A model generated the notes under the pieces. It saw only the letters and a program-made list of their open reading frames with translations. It made no database searches and was not told the origin of the DNA. DNA of 64,000 nucleotides from Elysia chlorotica (lineage: Eukaryota > Mollusca > Gastropoda > Plakobranchidae), in NCBI GenBank assembly GCA_003991915.1, contig RQTK01000495.1:300415-364414 (forward strand), read 5' to 3'. This document shows positions 29,400 to 41,300 of this stretch, piece by piece (within the stretch, counting starts at the first letter, position 1; every line of letters starts with the position of its first letter). The position numbers were made by a program, and so were the translations under genes.

Positions 29400-32300
29400 A
29401 AATTTGTCCAAAGGAAGGTGAAGATCATTAAACTTGTTTTACTGTAGCCAAAATGTCTGGCTTAGAGCCACTGGAGTGACATTGGTTCCATGAAACTTTG
29501 AAGTTGGTGTTATAATCATCGTAATCTCCAGCTAGGAGACAAAGAAGAGACGACATTGGGTTTAACTCAACGGAGTCAGATCGTCTATATGTAGGCTGTG
29601 AAATAGACTTTTTTTTTTATAAAAAATAAAAGGGAAAGTTTTAAATCTGCAAAGTTTTGTATCCTATATCTATTGGTTCAAAAGATGTGCATTTTGGAAA
29701 ACCCCCTAAAAATAGTGTGATTTTATGTGCATTGCTGGCAAAATACTGTGGCTCTGTTGAGTTAAGAAACTTCGAGTATTCCTTTTAGGTTGGTGGTATG
29801 ATCACTCAGCCTCACAACAGCCAATTTGAAGCCAGCAGAGTTGCATGATGAGTACATTTAGAACTCCAGGGAGAATAGGAAAAAAAACAAGTAAAGATGA
29901 ACTGTATGAACACAAGTTCTAGGCGCTGCTGACAGTGCTTTGAATACCAGATTTAATCCAATGGTGTGTATGATTAACATAATTGCCCGAGAGGTTCTAC
30001 AGACCTTCTTTGGTTTAGTATTTCCACCTGATAAAGGCTTATAATCCACGATTTGACCTACATGGGTTGTTTGAATTTTTTGTGTGCTGTTGCCGTGCTT
30101 AGCCAAGCGTTGTTCATTGCATTGTACCGTCGTTATACCATGTCAAAGTTGTACAGGCTTTAGGCCATGTCAATGTTGATTTCCATGGCTTTGTTCAGTA
30201 ACACTGATCTCACTCAAAATTTTATTGCCGACTTAAAAATCCCATGTTTTCTCATCCCAACAAAATCTATGATACCATTTTTCATTACATGTACTCACTA
30301 CTGTCCCAAAAAGTATTTCAAGCTATTCCATAAAGAGAACATAAGTTTGAATGCAATAACTGGTACTAGTATCATGTTTTGAGCTAACCTGAGTATAAAA
30401 TGAAAATAAAGGAGAAATCTTGACTGCAAAGAAACGAGTGTTGAAATTAATAATGAAATCCAATTAGAAAAAGTATAATGCTAATGAATGAAAACGAAAT
30501 GACTATATGGAATGTACAAAGGAATTTTGTCTTGTTTTTTTTTTTTATTTTGATCGGCTCAAATTACAGTGCAGCTTGAAAAGCTTAGGCATAAAAAAGG
30601 TGAATAATTTTTTTAATTGTCAAGAAGTTTGCATCTGTCAGAGAATAGCTTTCAATTTTTAATTTAGTCAAACTAAATTTGTTGGTGTTGTTTTGTTTTT
30701 TGATTGTTGTTTTTTTCCATTAGAGAAAGAGTGTGGGGTGTCTGTTTTATAGTTCTCTTTTCTTATGTCTCAAATTACTCACCAGCTTTAAACACTAGAA
30801 TCAAACAAATTTGAGTGAACATGGCAAGAAAGTAATTTTTTTTTTTAATTAGACATTGGTACCGTTCCTTCTACATCTGTTGAAAGAGTCTTTGACTTTG
30901 AGTCAGTTTTCAAGCGAAATTTGATCCGCCATGCACACTGATTTTTGGTTTGTACATCAAGTGCCCTCCTCCCTGGCTCTTCCAGTATAATCTTTAAAAC
31001 TATCACTATTTCTGGTGAAATGCGAAGAACACATTTTATATGGATCTACACTTAGACATTTAGCCATGTGTGTTTTTATATAGATATATCAATATATATT
31101 ATATTAAAGTTTATGCTATTTATGGACTAGAGACGTGCATAACAATTCTGTTCCAGTGGGTCAAAATGGGTGAGTGAAAACCTGAAGAAAAAAAAAAACA
31201 ACACTCTGTAAATTGAGCAAGAGATATTTTTGTTTTTTTTTACAAAAGAATATGAAAAGAGATAAATGCATTTAAATCTTGATATAATCCTATGCTGCGT
31301 GAGTTAATATTTTTGCGTGTTGAGATATTTTATTGGTTTCGTTGTTAATATATTGCTATCTTTGTAATATTCTTATAAAAAATAATTATCACCCATTAAA
31401 TTATTTTTCTGGCATGCTTTTTGTATTTTAGCATAATTGACAGTATAAATTTAGAGCAGTCAGTCTTGCTCTTTACTCAAAATATTTTCATATTCCTTTT
31501 TTTTTATTATATTATTTCATCAGTTTACTTGTTTGTTGTACCTCATTCCATTCCTCTGTCTCTGAAATTTGATTGCTTGTTTGTCTGTCTGCTTTGATGA
31601 TTATATCCACTCTATCATCTGCTATACCGGACTGTACTGGCGTGGAGTGTCGTTGTAATACAAATATATACTTTTAAAGTTGACAAAATATCAGCTCTAC
31701 ACAGTGGAGAATGATAGTTTTGGTTTTAGAAATTTAGTCCATTTAATATGTTTATTGCTTTGTTGAATAAAGAAATAAAGAAGGCTTGTATTTTTCTCTA
31801 GATAGAGATTCTTTTGTCTTGTAGCCAATTTAATCTGCCGTAACCAAAGCAATAAAGCATGAGCATATTGAATAGATGTGGCTGTATGTGCCTACTATGC
31901 ATTAGAATGTATACATGTATTTAAAAAATCACCTGCTTACACAGGGTTTGTGTGTCTGTCGCTGTAAATAAGACTAAACATAATCATGACGTTTTCTGGA
32001 GATTGCTGAGATTTAGTTGAAGTGGAGAGAGGACGTTGGTTCATTTGGTTTGGGACGGAGCTTCCCCTAATCAACCTTGGAAGGGAGCCTCTACAGATGT
32101 TTGAAATTACATGAATTGTACTACTAGCATCAAGTACCGTACTTTTAGTATTTATTTATTACATTTTCTACCTTGTTTTATACTAAAGCACATTAAAAAT
32201 ATGTACCTATCACACAATGCGCTTTTTGCTTCTTTTGAAGCTTTGTGATCTTCAGTTATGATTGTGAGATTACCCCTATTTTCTTGTTTTTCCTGGCAGT

Positions 32301-34124
32301 TATTTGGTTTTTCGAGAAAAAAATGTTATGTTTTGTTCTATGTTTTTGTTGTTATTTTGTTGTATATATTATTTTGTTATTTGTTATTGCTTTTTTTGGT
32401 TTGCTATTGTTTTAGCCTTTAATATTATTTTGAATGGACACAAGTATTCTTGTACTTGCATCGTTTTTTCTTTCTTCTTCTTTTCAATATAATATGAAAG
32501 AACTGTATAGAAAGCAGGAATTTCTAGTGGTGCGCTTTGGGAGAGAGTGTTAATTTTTACACACAAAATTTTGCAGTTCTATTTGTGTTATTTCTGTTAA
32601 TGCTTTTAGATCATGCAAACAACATTATTGAATCCTCTCCCATATTGGGGCTAGTTCTTATGAATATTTTGAAAGTGGAAACAAATTGTTCATGCGCAAA
32701 TATTCATAGTGTTTTCTCTTTCTTATTGCTACAGGAGTTGTTTTTTTGCTATTGATAACAGAAATTTGAGGTTTACTTTATAATACTGGCATCCTTGTCT
32801 ACAGAATTCTGATTGCTGTTATTTAAAGCATATTACGTCACAGTTTACCATGTTGTCGAGGTCAACTAACAGTTACTTTTTATTTCAATTTTTCATATCA
32901 GAATTTTTAGTATGATTGCCTCAAATGTATTATAGGCAGAGTGAGTTAGTATAACATGCATATCATGACTGTGCTACTAATTTGGCATAAGTCGTTTTTG
33001 ATACTTTTGAGATACTGTAATCCATAACAACTGTTCTGCTTCAATTGAACAAAGTTTCTAATAAGATATAGTAAAAGTAAAACCAATTAATAGCACATTT
33101 TTAGTTTGAAAGTTGAGCTAGATACGCTATACGATATCATTTTCACCTCTACAACGCTATCAGAATTGCAGTTTTGCATATGTCTCACCTAGCCCTTAGC
33201 TGTAGCACCATGACAGTATACAATATACCCAGTTGATCCTGATAGTGACCTGGGGTATAAATAGATGTACAGGAGAAGCGGTCTACTTACTTTGCAAGAT
33301 GCTTTTTGTTAAAAAAAAATTTTTTTTTTAGTACTGCCTTCTTCCTCTGTTACTTACTTACTTACTGCCCTTTTTGCCGTTGGCAATTAGGGCAGCTCTT
33401 CCTCTGTTAATCTGCTATTTATTCTTGGTTTCTGTTGATTTGTTTCTTACATAATTTTATGTTGATCATTATGTGTTGTTGACTTTTTTTTTATTTGTTG
33501 TTGTTGGTTTTATTAACTTGTATACCTATCCAACCCTATAATTATATTATTGCTATTATTTATGTTCAACTGAGTCAAAGGAAAAAGAAAAAATTTCACT
33601 TGGATTGCTTTGCGAATTCAATTATGCGGTCAGTTCAACACTATTCACATTAATGTATTTTTGTCAGACTAACATTTGATAAGTGTTTGGTTTTCAATAT
33701 CAATACATTTACTCGAATTAGAATGATAGCTCACAGCAGTTTTTGTGCTTTTAGTGTAGTACAAACTGAAGTTGTTTTTTTTTATTTTGTTTGTAATGTT
33801 CTATTTATTGAACTGTTGTATGGATAAATAGCCACTTCCAACACAGCACCTACTTTTTGTGTACATTACTACTAGGCTTGTTGTTGTTGTTGTTTGGATG
33901 TTTACTCTGTATTGCTCTGATGTTAACAGAACATTAAAACAGTTTGTTTTAGTGAAATTTCTCTTTGTTTGTTTTTTGTTTTGTTTTGTTTTTTGTGTTC
34001 TTTGTTTTTTTTTTTATTTAAAGGATGCTTTGTTTTAGTAATATTTCTCTCCCTTTCCTTCTTTCTCTCTCTCTCTCTATCTCTCTCTCTCTCTCTCTCG
34101 CTCTCTCTCTCTCTATCTCTCTCT

Positions 34125-34159
<35 letters not shown>

Positions 34160-34860
34160 ATATATTTATCTATTTAACTATATCCACTTCAATGAATAAT
34201 TGTTTAGAACGAAGGGATTCAAAACGTTTAATCAACTGGTAGAGCAAATGGGCTTTTCCCTAAAGCCCTCTGGTTCGATTCCACTATAATACCGTTTTGT
34301 TTTCTACTGATTGGTTATCCTCCTTTGGGAACTGTTTAGTAACTAAGGAAACGACAAGGATAGGGATTCGCTTTATCCCACTTGCGTCTATACGTGTATT
34401 AAAACGATGTCACTTTATGTGCCTTCTCTGCCATAAAGCTATGAACATACGGCAATGCTCTCCACAATAAGTCTGTTTTGTAAAACGATCGTGGGAGAGC
34501 CCCGCATTTATTTATAGAGGTGTGTGTGGGCGGGGGGGGAGGGGGGGAAGGAGGGGCAATATAGTCGCAAAAAGCACTACAGGTAACCGCAATATTGTTG
34601 TTTGCGTCACAAAAATTTAGAATTAAGCATAAATTATTATTTTCATGATTTTGTTGTTGTTTTATCAAGCATTGGATAAAAGTAGATAAGGATTTTATGA
34701 AAATGAAATTGAAAGCGTATTTTAAATTAAAGAAGAAACGTTTTAGAAAGTAAAAAAAAACAAAAAAAAAACACTCAACCTCTTCCAGTGTCGAGGGTGT
34801 TCACCAAACATACACTAGTATTTCTCTGGAAATAACAAAGGATTATTTTTCTGATTTAAA

Positions 34861-34940
<80 letters not shown>

Positions 34941-36406
34941 TATTATTACAGTGTATTATTATTATTAATATTATTATTATTATTATTATTATTATCATAT
35001 TCATTGTTATTATAATTATCATCATAATATTATTATTAACCACTTGCAACGCAGAGTTAGTATCAGCAGGTGGAGAGCAGCCTACCATAGAAGAATATGT
35101 AACATTATAAGCATAAGCGCTTGCGGGCAAAGCGTGATGCCCTGTTTCGTGATCCCCAGTGTAGGCCTTGAGCAAACACTAAAAACGTCTAATTTAAACT
35201 GCTAGAAACTGCTAGAAACTACTAGGCTAAATCGAAAGGAAAACAAGTAGGCTACTTGGTAAGGACATCGATTTACGAGAAGCAGAATTCAGTTATCATT
35301 AGCAACTTAGCACTCACTGATTTTGCAGACTGCATAAAAAAAAAAAACACGGGTCTCTCTAGATTCTAGAATGTAGACTTCATCGGTAGAGGTACAACGG
35401 CATTAGGCCCATTACTTTAATTTAGCCAATTCCATCAGTTTGTCCGCTTGCCAGACGTACTCTTCCAAACATTCCTGGAAAACATCAATTGATCATCCGA
35501 TATTGATATTCTGCCTGCTTCTGTGGTCATCATTTGATCGTTTATTCCAGAATTATATTTGTCTCTCAAATGGTTCATTGCGTTTGATTATGTAGATTAT
35601 GTTTGAAATAATTTCTTGTCTAGATTTTGACATTTTGTTTAGATGTTGTGTTATAATTTATATATTCTTCTTCTCTTCTCTCTTGTATTTTGGTTTGTCT
35701 AGTTCGCTCTGTCTCTCCTTGAAATTGGTTTGGTTTGTCATTCTGTTGTCAGTAACTAGGCTATTTCATGGATGAATCCCAGACTGATTTGAGACAATTT
35801 TACAATTTGCAACACAGAGATAGTGGCGCGATATCAGGAGTTCTGCCTGAGCAGTGGGTGAAATCTGAAAAACGATTTTGATGGATTGTTTTAACTTGAT
35901 TTTAGATAAAGTCGTCTTAAAAGCCAGCTCGGCGTTGTCTGTACTTTGGTTATTAAAATACTGCACATATTAATTTTTTGTTCATGCAGCCATTCTGTTC
36001 AGCTACACATTGCGATTGTTTGATTATGAAATCCAGGTTTTACAGCACAGAGAGCGTTTACATTCAGCTAACTTTAATAATTTTGTTTTATTTTTAAGTC
36101 ATAAGTTTTAATTTTTTTTTTAGGTTTTGGTAATATAGAGCAAAGAATTTTAAATTATTATATGCCTTCCGATTCCTTTCCACAGAAACAAGTAATATAT
36201 ATGTTTAAAAAGTTGAGGAACTTTTTCTCTTATTATTAACATAATTATTATATTTTTTACCTGTGTTCAGGTGTATACCCTTGGCCTCAATTCTCTCATA
36301 GTCTTGGGACACAGAAGATGATAAGACTTGGACATCAATCGACCATTTTGTTCAGTCTTCAGCTTTTACTGCTTCCAATCTTTGGATAACCTGCATAAAA
36401 TCAGCC
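29400..36406. other. 3' UTR tail and intergenic sequence
   Basis: AT-rich with no recognisable exon. It probably includes more of the HECTD4-like 3' UTR, with possible AATAAA signals near 31765-31777. Microsatellites include CT at about 34064-34155 and ATC/ATT at 34861-35037. T-rich runs near 33960-34020 give hydrophobic shadow frames. The 5' UTR of the ASPHD-like gene lies somewhere just before 36407. Confidence 0.6.
34205..34400 (+). mobile_element. tRNA-derived SINE, different body
   Basis: A clear tRNA-like head, AACTGGTAGAGCAAATGGGC with GGTTCGATTCC, lies about 50 bases apart as A and B boxes should. The following body (TACTGATTGGTTATCC and on) only weakly matches the common SINE. Confidence 0.6.
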
Positions 36407-38262
36407 ATGTTTGATGGGACAACCGTACTTCTGCTCGGTGGAGCAGTGCTTCTCATCATTCTTGTCCTCATACTTGAATTTTTCCGAGTGGCCTGCGTCA
36501 AGAGAGAGGCAGCTGCAGTGGCAGGGACAACCAGTCTGGACTCGACCTTGTGTGAGTCCAAGGACTGCGTCCGTTGTGCAAAAAATAAAGAAGTGCTGCG
36601 GAGTGCTTTGACACGGTTATCATATCACGCCTCAGACAGCAGGGTCTCTAACTTGTCAACCAGTTCTGATCTTGTCTCTTTGACAAACAATGACATTGCC
36701 ATGGTTACTGCAGATATTAGGGCGTCTTTAAAGAAATTGAGAGATCAAGTTGACAGAACACGGTCTGAGGAATGGAATGCCAAGGAAGGGACGGATGTTT
36801 CTCTGCCTATCGTTTTCAAGTGCTCAGGGATAAGAGAGCAAAAAGTTTGGAGTTTGGATGACTTTCCTGGGATGAACCTGCTGGAGAAAAACTTTACCCA
36901 AATCTTTTTAGAGTTTGTCCATCTGTACAAGAGTCCCCTCAGCGAGACAACTCAGTTTTGGAAAACAAATCAAACGAATAGGGGAGTTTGGCAGGTTGTG
37001 ATGCTTGTTGATCAAGGCAGGAAGACAAAGGCTTCTGAGCTGTGCCCAATAACAATGAGCCTGATAGAGCAAATACCTTACTTCATGGGGGGTAATATGT
37101 TCGGAAATGCATCCTTCTCAGTGGTGCATCCAGACACGGAGATAACAGCTCACTATGGCCCAACCAACTGCCGCGTCCGATGTCACTTAGGTGAGGCATT
37201 TTATTTTTCATCTTTGACAATTTTTTATTTTTGTTTTCCTCTATTACTGTACAAACAACCGACATGTTCTGTGGTAGGACATAGTTTATCATTAATGTTA
37301 ATTTCCACTACTGCACTAACCAAGCACTGACTCTTTTGTCACATACATAAATATAGTTTCGTCTTAAAAACACTTTCTCAATCCTGTGTATCTGCTTCAC
37401 AAACTGCAGCATCAGTTATCACCTACATCAGGCATATCTTTCACACTTTCCACAACTGCTTAACCAACTGGGGTGCGACATCCATTGTCACTAAGAACAA
37501 AGAGTTACTGTATTATTTCTATTTTTATAATATGTTCTCTATATTGATTATTTCCAATAATGCTCGATCAAATGCAGCATCTGTTGTCACTTAGGTAAGG
37601 CACATACATGTTATTTTCATCTCAACCTTTGTCATTGCTGTTAACCAAAAGTAGGAACTTCATTTGATATTTGGGGAGATCTTAACATAATATAATCACA
37701 TGTCTGAGCAAGAGTATTATCAGCAAAGCTTTTAAACTAATATATTTCTTCACTGCACACACGTTTTTATTACTACATGTATATTGCTAGTGTCATGGAC
37801 CACAGCAATAAATCAACTCATAGCTTCTAACTTATTGCCGCATAGGATCCCAGAGAGAGAAAGGCTTGAGAACTGTGGGGCTTCAAACGAGGTAGCATAA
37901 ATCCCTGGAAAGTTGCCTTCTATTTCTATACTCTATCTATGTAAACTTAATATATATGCATGCATTTTTCCTGAACCTGACTTAGGAGAATAATTTAAAT
38001 CAATTTTATTATTTTCTTTACTTGCACAGGTCTGAAAACTCCAGTCGAGGCCGAGAGCAAGAGCTGCTCTTTGTGGGTTGAAGGTCACTCACTGAACTGT
38101 GAGGAAGGCAAATGTATTTTCTTCAATGATGCGTTTTTGCATTCTGTTCACCACAGAGGGTCTCCCAACAGTGGAGTCCGGGTGGTGTTGATGCTGGACT
38201 TGTGGCACCCAGACATCAGCGACGCACAGAGGAAAGTTCTAGATTATGCATTCAGTGGCTAG
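36407..38262 (+). CDS. Aspartate beta-hydroxylase domain-containing protein
   Basis: Two exons (36407-37190 and 38030-38262, phase 1) encode 338 aa. A membrane segment spans roughly residues 7-26 (LLLGGAVLLIILVLILEFF) near the N-terminus, then a linker and an aspartyl/asparaginyl beta-hydroxylase-type 2-oxoglutarate/Fe(II) dioxygenase fold. Visible catalytic features are HYGPTNCRVRCHLGL, with the first metal His at about residue 260, the second at about 299 in NDAFLHSVHH, and Arg at about 312 in GVRVVLMLDLWHP, the likely 2-oxoglutarate contact. The family uses only two histidines, and both are present. The small single-domain layout fits the ASPHD1/ASPHD2 group better than full-length ASPH. 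It is probably a type II membrane protein with the domain in the ER lumen. The ATG at 36407 is the only one that keeps the membrane anchor. Confidence 0.88.
37395..37625 (+). repeat. Repeated donor segments in the ASPHD-like intron
   Basis: The real exon end is CAACTGCCGCGTCCGATGTC then ACTTAG|GTGAGGCA. The intron holds AACTGCAGCATCAGTTATCA (37402-), AACCAACTGGGGTGCGACAT (37461-) and AATGCAGCATCTGTTGTCAC then TTAG|GTAAGGCA (37571-37602). The last keeps an intact, strong donor, and the sequence after it (TTATTTTCATCT) also matches the true intron start. Confidence 0.8.
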
Positions 38263-38303
38263 TGACGCAGAAGAAAGATCTGGATTATGCATTCAGTGGT
38301 TTG
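38220..38303 (+). repeat. Tandem duplication across the ASPHD-like stop codon
   Basis: The last 40 coding bases (GACGCACAGAGGAAAGTTCT, then GATTATGCATTCAGTGG) are repeated just after the TAG as GACGCAGAAGAAAGATCTGG, then ATTATGCATTCAGTGG. The second copy is now 3' UTR. Confidence 0.9.
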
Positions 38304-41300
38304 TGCCATTCATAGTAAATTGTTAGATCTTTGTTGAGATGTTGCCTTACAATAATATTCTGTGGACAACTTTGGTTCCATGAGGTAAAGGCTTCTAGTC
38401 AGGGATGCCACTCTTCCATGACTGTTCAGAATTTTGGAACCTGATTTTAGTACTTCAAATCCTTTGGAAATCCCCCAACCACCATCCGATATTATCCGAA
38501 ATGAAATATTTTTTCAGATAATCTGAAAAGATTGTGACACCATAGTTTCCCCCCAACAGCGATTTCTTTAAATCTCCAGTCTTCTTGGTGCCATTCAGTC
38601 CTCACTGTTTGGACAAAGCCTATTCCCAGACACAAAAACAATCATTTTTTTTAAATGGTATCTGTTAACTTATGGCTCAACTCAACTAAAGTCAACTAAC
38701 AATGTTTGCAGTACTATAGCGTAATTTGCCTCTGCTTTTTAAATTGAAATTCACAAATATGCTTTTTCACCACCCAAAAATTATATGACTTTTTGAACCA
38801 CTCTACCACTTATCACAAAAATACATTTATGGTTAATATATATAAAAAAAACGTAGTCAAGTTCTGCTCATACAGAGAGAAAAAAAGCCAAGGACAATAA
38901 TTATTTTCATGTGATATGTACATTATTTTCTTTATTAACTTTGTATAACATTATGCTTTTGATTTATATACTTTGTAGCTGACTTTGTCTAAGTTTTCAC
39001 TTGTGCCCTTTTAAGTCTTTGTCATTGCTTCCAATGCTTTAATTTTCCAAGTTTTTTCCTTTTCTTTTTCATTTTGAACTGTAGTCTTGAATATTTTAAA
39101 GAGTTGGCTTTGTTGGGCAAACCAAAGCTATGTGCTGATAAAATTCTCCTCTGTTCCTATATAATGTTGACAGGTCCTGAGACTTATAAGGTCTAAAAAC
39201 TGTTCACATCCTGCCACACAGACATAGAGTGGGTAAACCAGCCTGTCACATTTTACTGACACTGATCCACCAAGTAGGGGACAAAATCAAGCTAAAATAA
39301 TATTTGCCTGATCGCAGGAAGCTAGTCCGATTTGGCCTTGCTCTCTACAGCTAGAGCCAGCTCACCCCCTCTTTTGTTTGTAAGCAAAATTATTTTGTCA
39401 TGTGTTATAATTGTATTTTAAGTTTTATATTTATTAGCTATTTTTCAAGCACACATTCACTTAAAGTAGTAAGTAGCAATCACTAAAGGCTTTAATAATT
39501 TTTCTGTGTTTATTTCACCGATTGTGATTAAACAAACTTCTTAACAGTATCATTATGTTTATATAAAAATATTTTTTACATGTAATGCATATTCATATGA
39601 ATATCATATTTTCATTTGGTTTTGTCAATGAATCTTTTTTGTTTTTTGTTTTTGTGAATTAAAATGTTTTCCTTTTTTTGTTTTTTGTATCAATAAATAT
39701 TTCTCTGAAGTTGTTTTTTTTTCCTTTGTGTTTCATTTCTAGAATTATAACAACAAATAATTTTCATGTTTTTAATTTTTTAGGTACCTCGTTGGAAGTA
39801 TTTTTTTTGTTCTTCCAGAAAGATATATCATTAGATGAGTAATTTTTTTTTATTCAGGTCCGTCAAATAGCTTTCATTTTGATTAGTGAGCTTTGTTCAA
39901 GAAATAATACTAGACTTGGTATAGAAAAACTTTGCACCTAATGAGTTTATATCAGATATTGCTAAAATAAGATTTTTAAAAAAACAAGAAAAAAAAAAAA
40001 CCCTGATAATGTTATTTCTTTAATTGTGTTCAAAAAGATTAAAAAAAAACAAACTTGCTTCCAACATAATCTTTTAAATTTAATATAATTTTAACAATTA
40101 TTACAACTTCATGCAATCTTGACACATACCATTCATATCTATATGTATTATTTATTATGATGAATGAAATGTTATGAATAATTTCTAATAGCAATTTCTT
40201 ACACACTGAGAAGTGACATACACATACACACACTATGAATTGCATACCGTAATAACTTACACAATGATCATAGAGACAATACCAGCAGTGAAAAATATTG
40301 GTTACTGAATGAAACTGTAAAATATGTACAAACTGATAAAAATACACATCATATTTTACAACAAATGGATCTACTTTTACATAGTGCACACTGATAAAAT
40401 TACAAATGATATATAACAGAAAATAAACAAGGTTTTCAACTAATGGTCTGGAAAGTGACAGGCTAAAAATGAAGAAGATTGTAGAGTTTAACAGACAGTG
40501 CAAGTTTAAATATACTGTACATAATTATATCGTTAATACATTTTATATATCTGAAATAAATGAAACTAATAATACATGCAGTGATATGAAGACTGCCTTG
40601 AAAAGTTTATGTATGCCTTTTGACATAAGGAGCAATATAGTCCGTTTAGAGTAGGCTACTGGACTTCAACAAGGCAGGCTATAATACAAACACTTTGACC
40701 TGTTGAATTCATTCACTTGCAAAATAACTTATGATTGTCACAAAACTGATGCCCATCACCTCACAACACAATACACAGAAAATTACAAAAGAATGAACAG
40801 TTAAGCATGTATTTTTTATTTTTTATTAATTACAGTTTTTACAGTGCTAATTTGCTTTCATCACAGTACCCTGAACCCAATGTTTTTTGTGCATATCACA
40901 ACCAGTGCATCAAATGTCACAGATTGAAGCTCCAGTGAAACATACAGAAAATACAGAAAATATTCGATGTGATGCTGATGTATTAAATGTTTGTGATGTT
41001 CAGATCTAAGAACATAAAAATTACAATGCTTGATGTGATATTAAAAGGATTCTACTTCTAATTTTGGCATAATTAAAGATGGTTGAATAAAAAAATACTT
41101 TCTGAATGGAAGAATTTGTTGGTATAGCATCTTCCTCATAAAATAAAGGAAACCTGACATGGCATACAATTATATTTTCAAGGAAACTTCCACTCACTGA
41201 CTCAGTCAAGCGGTAGAATGTATATGTTTTCTCACTGTAAATATGAATATACTGTGTTTTCTTCCTTTGTAAAAATGGGAATGTTTTAAGTGATGCTGAT

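Noticed and set aside
34843-35175. Minus-strand frame with a poly-Asp and poly-Ile tail
   Set aside because: It is a translated ATC/ATT microsatellite with no other coding signal.
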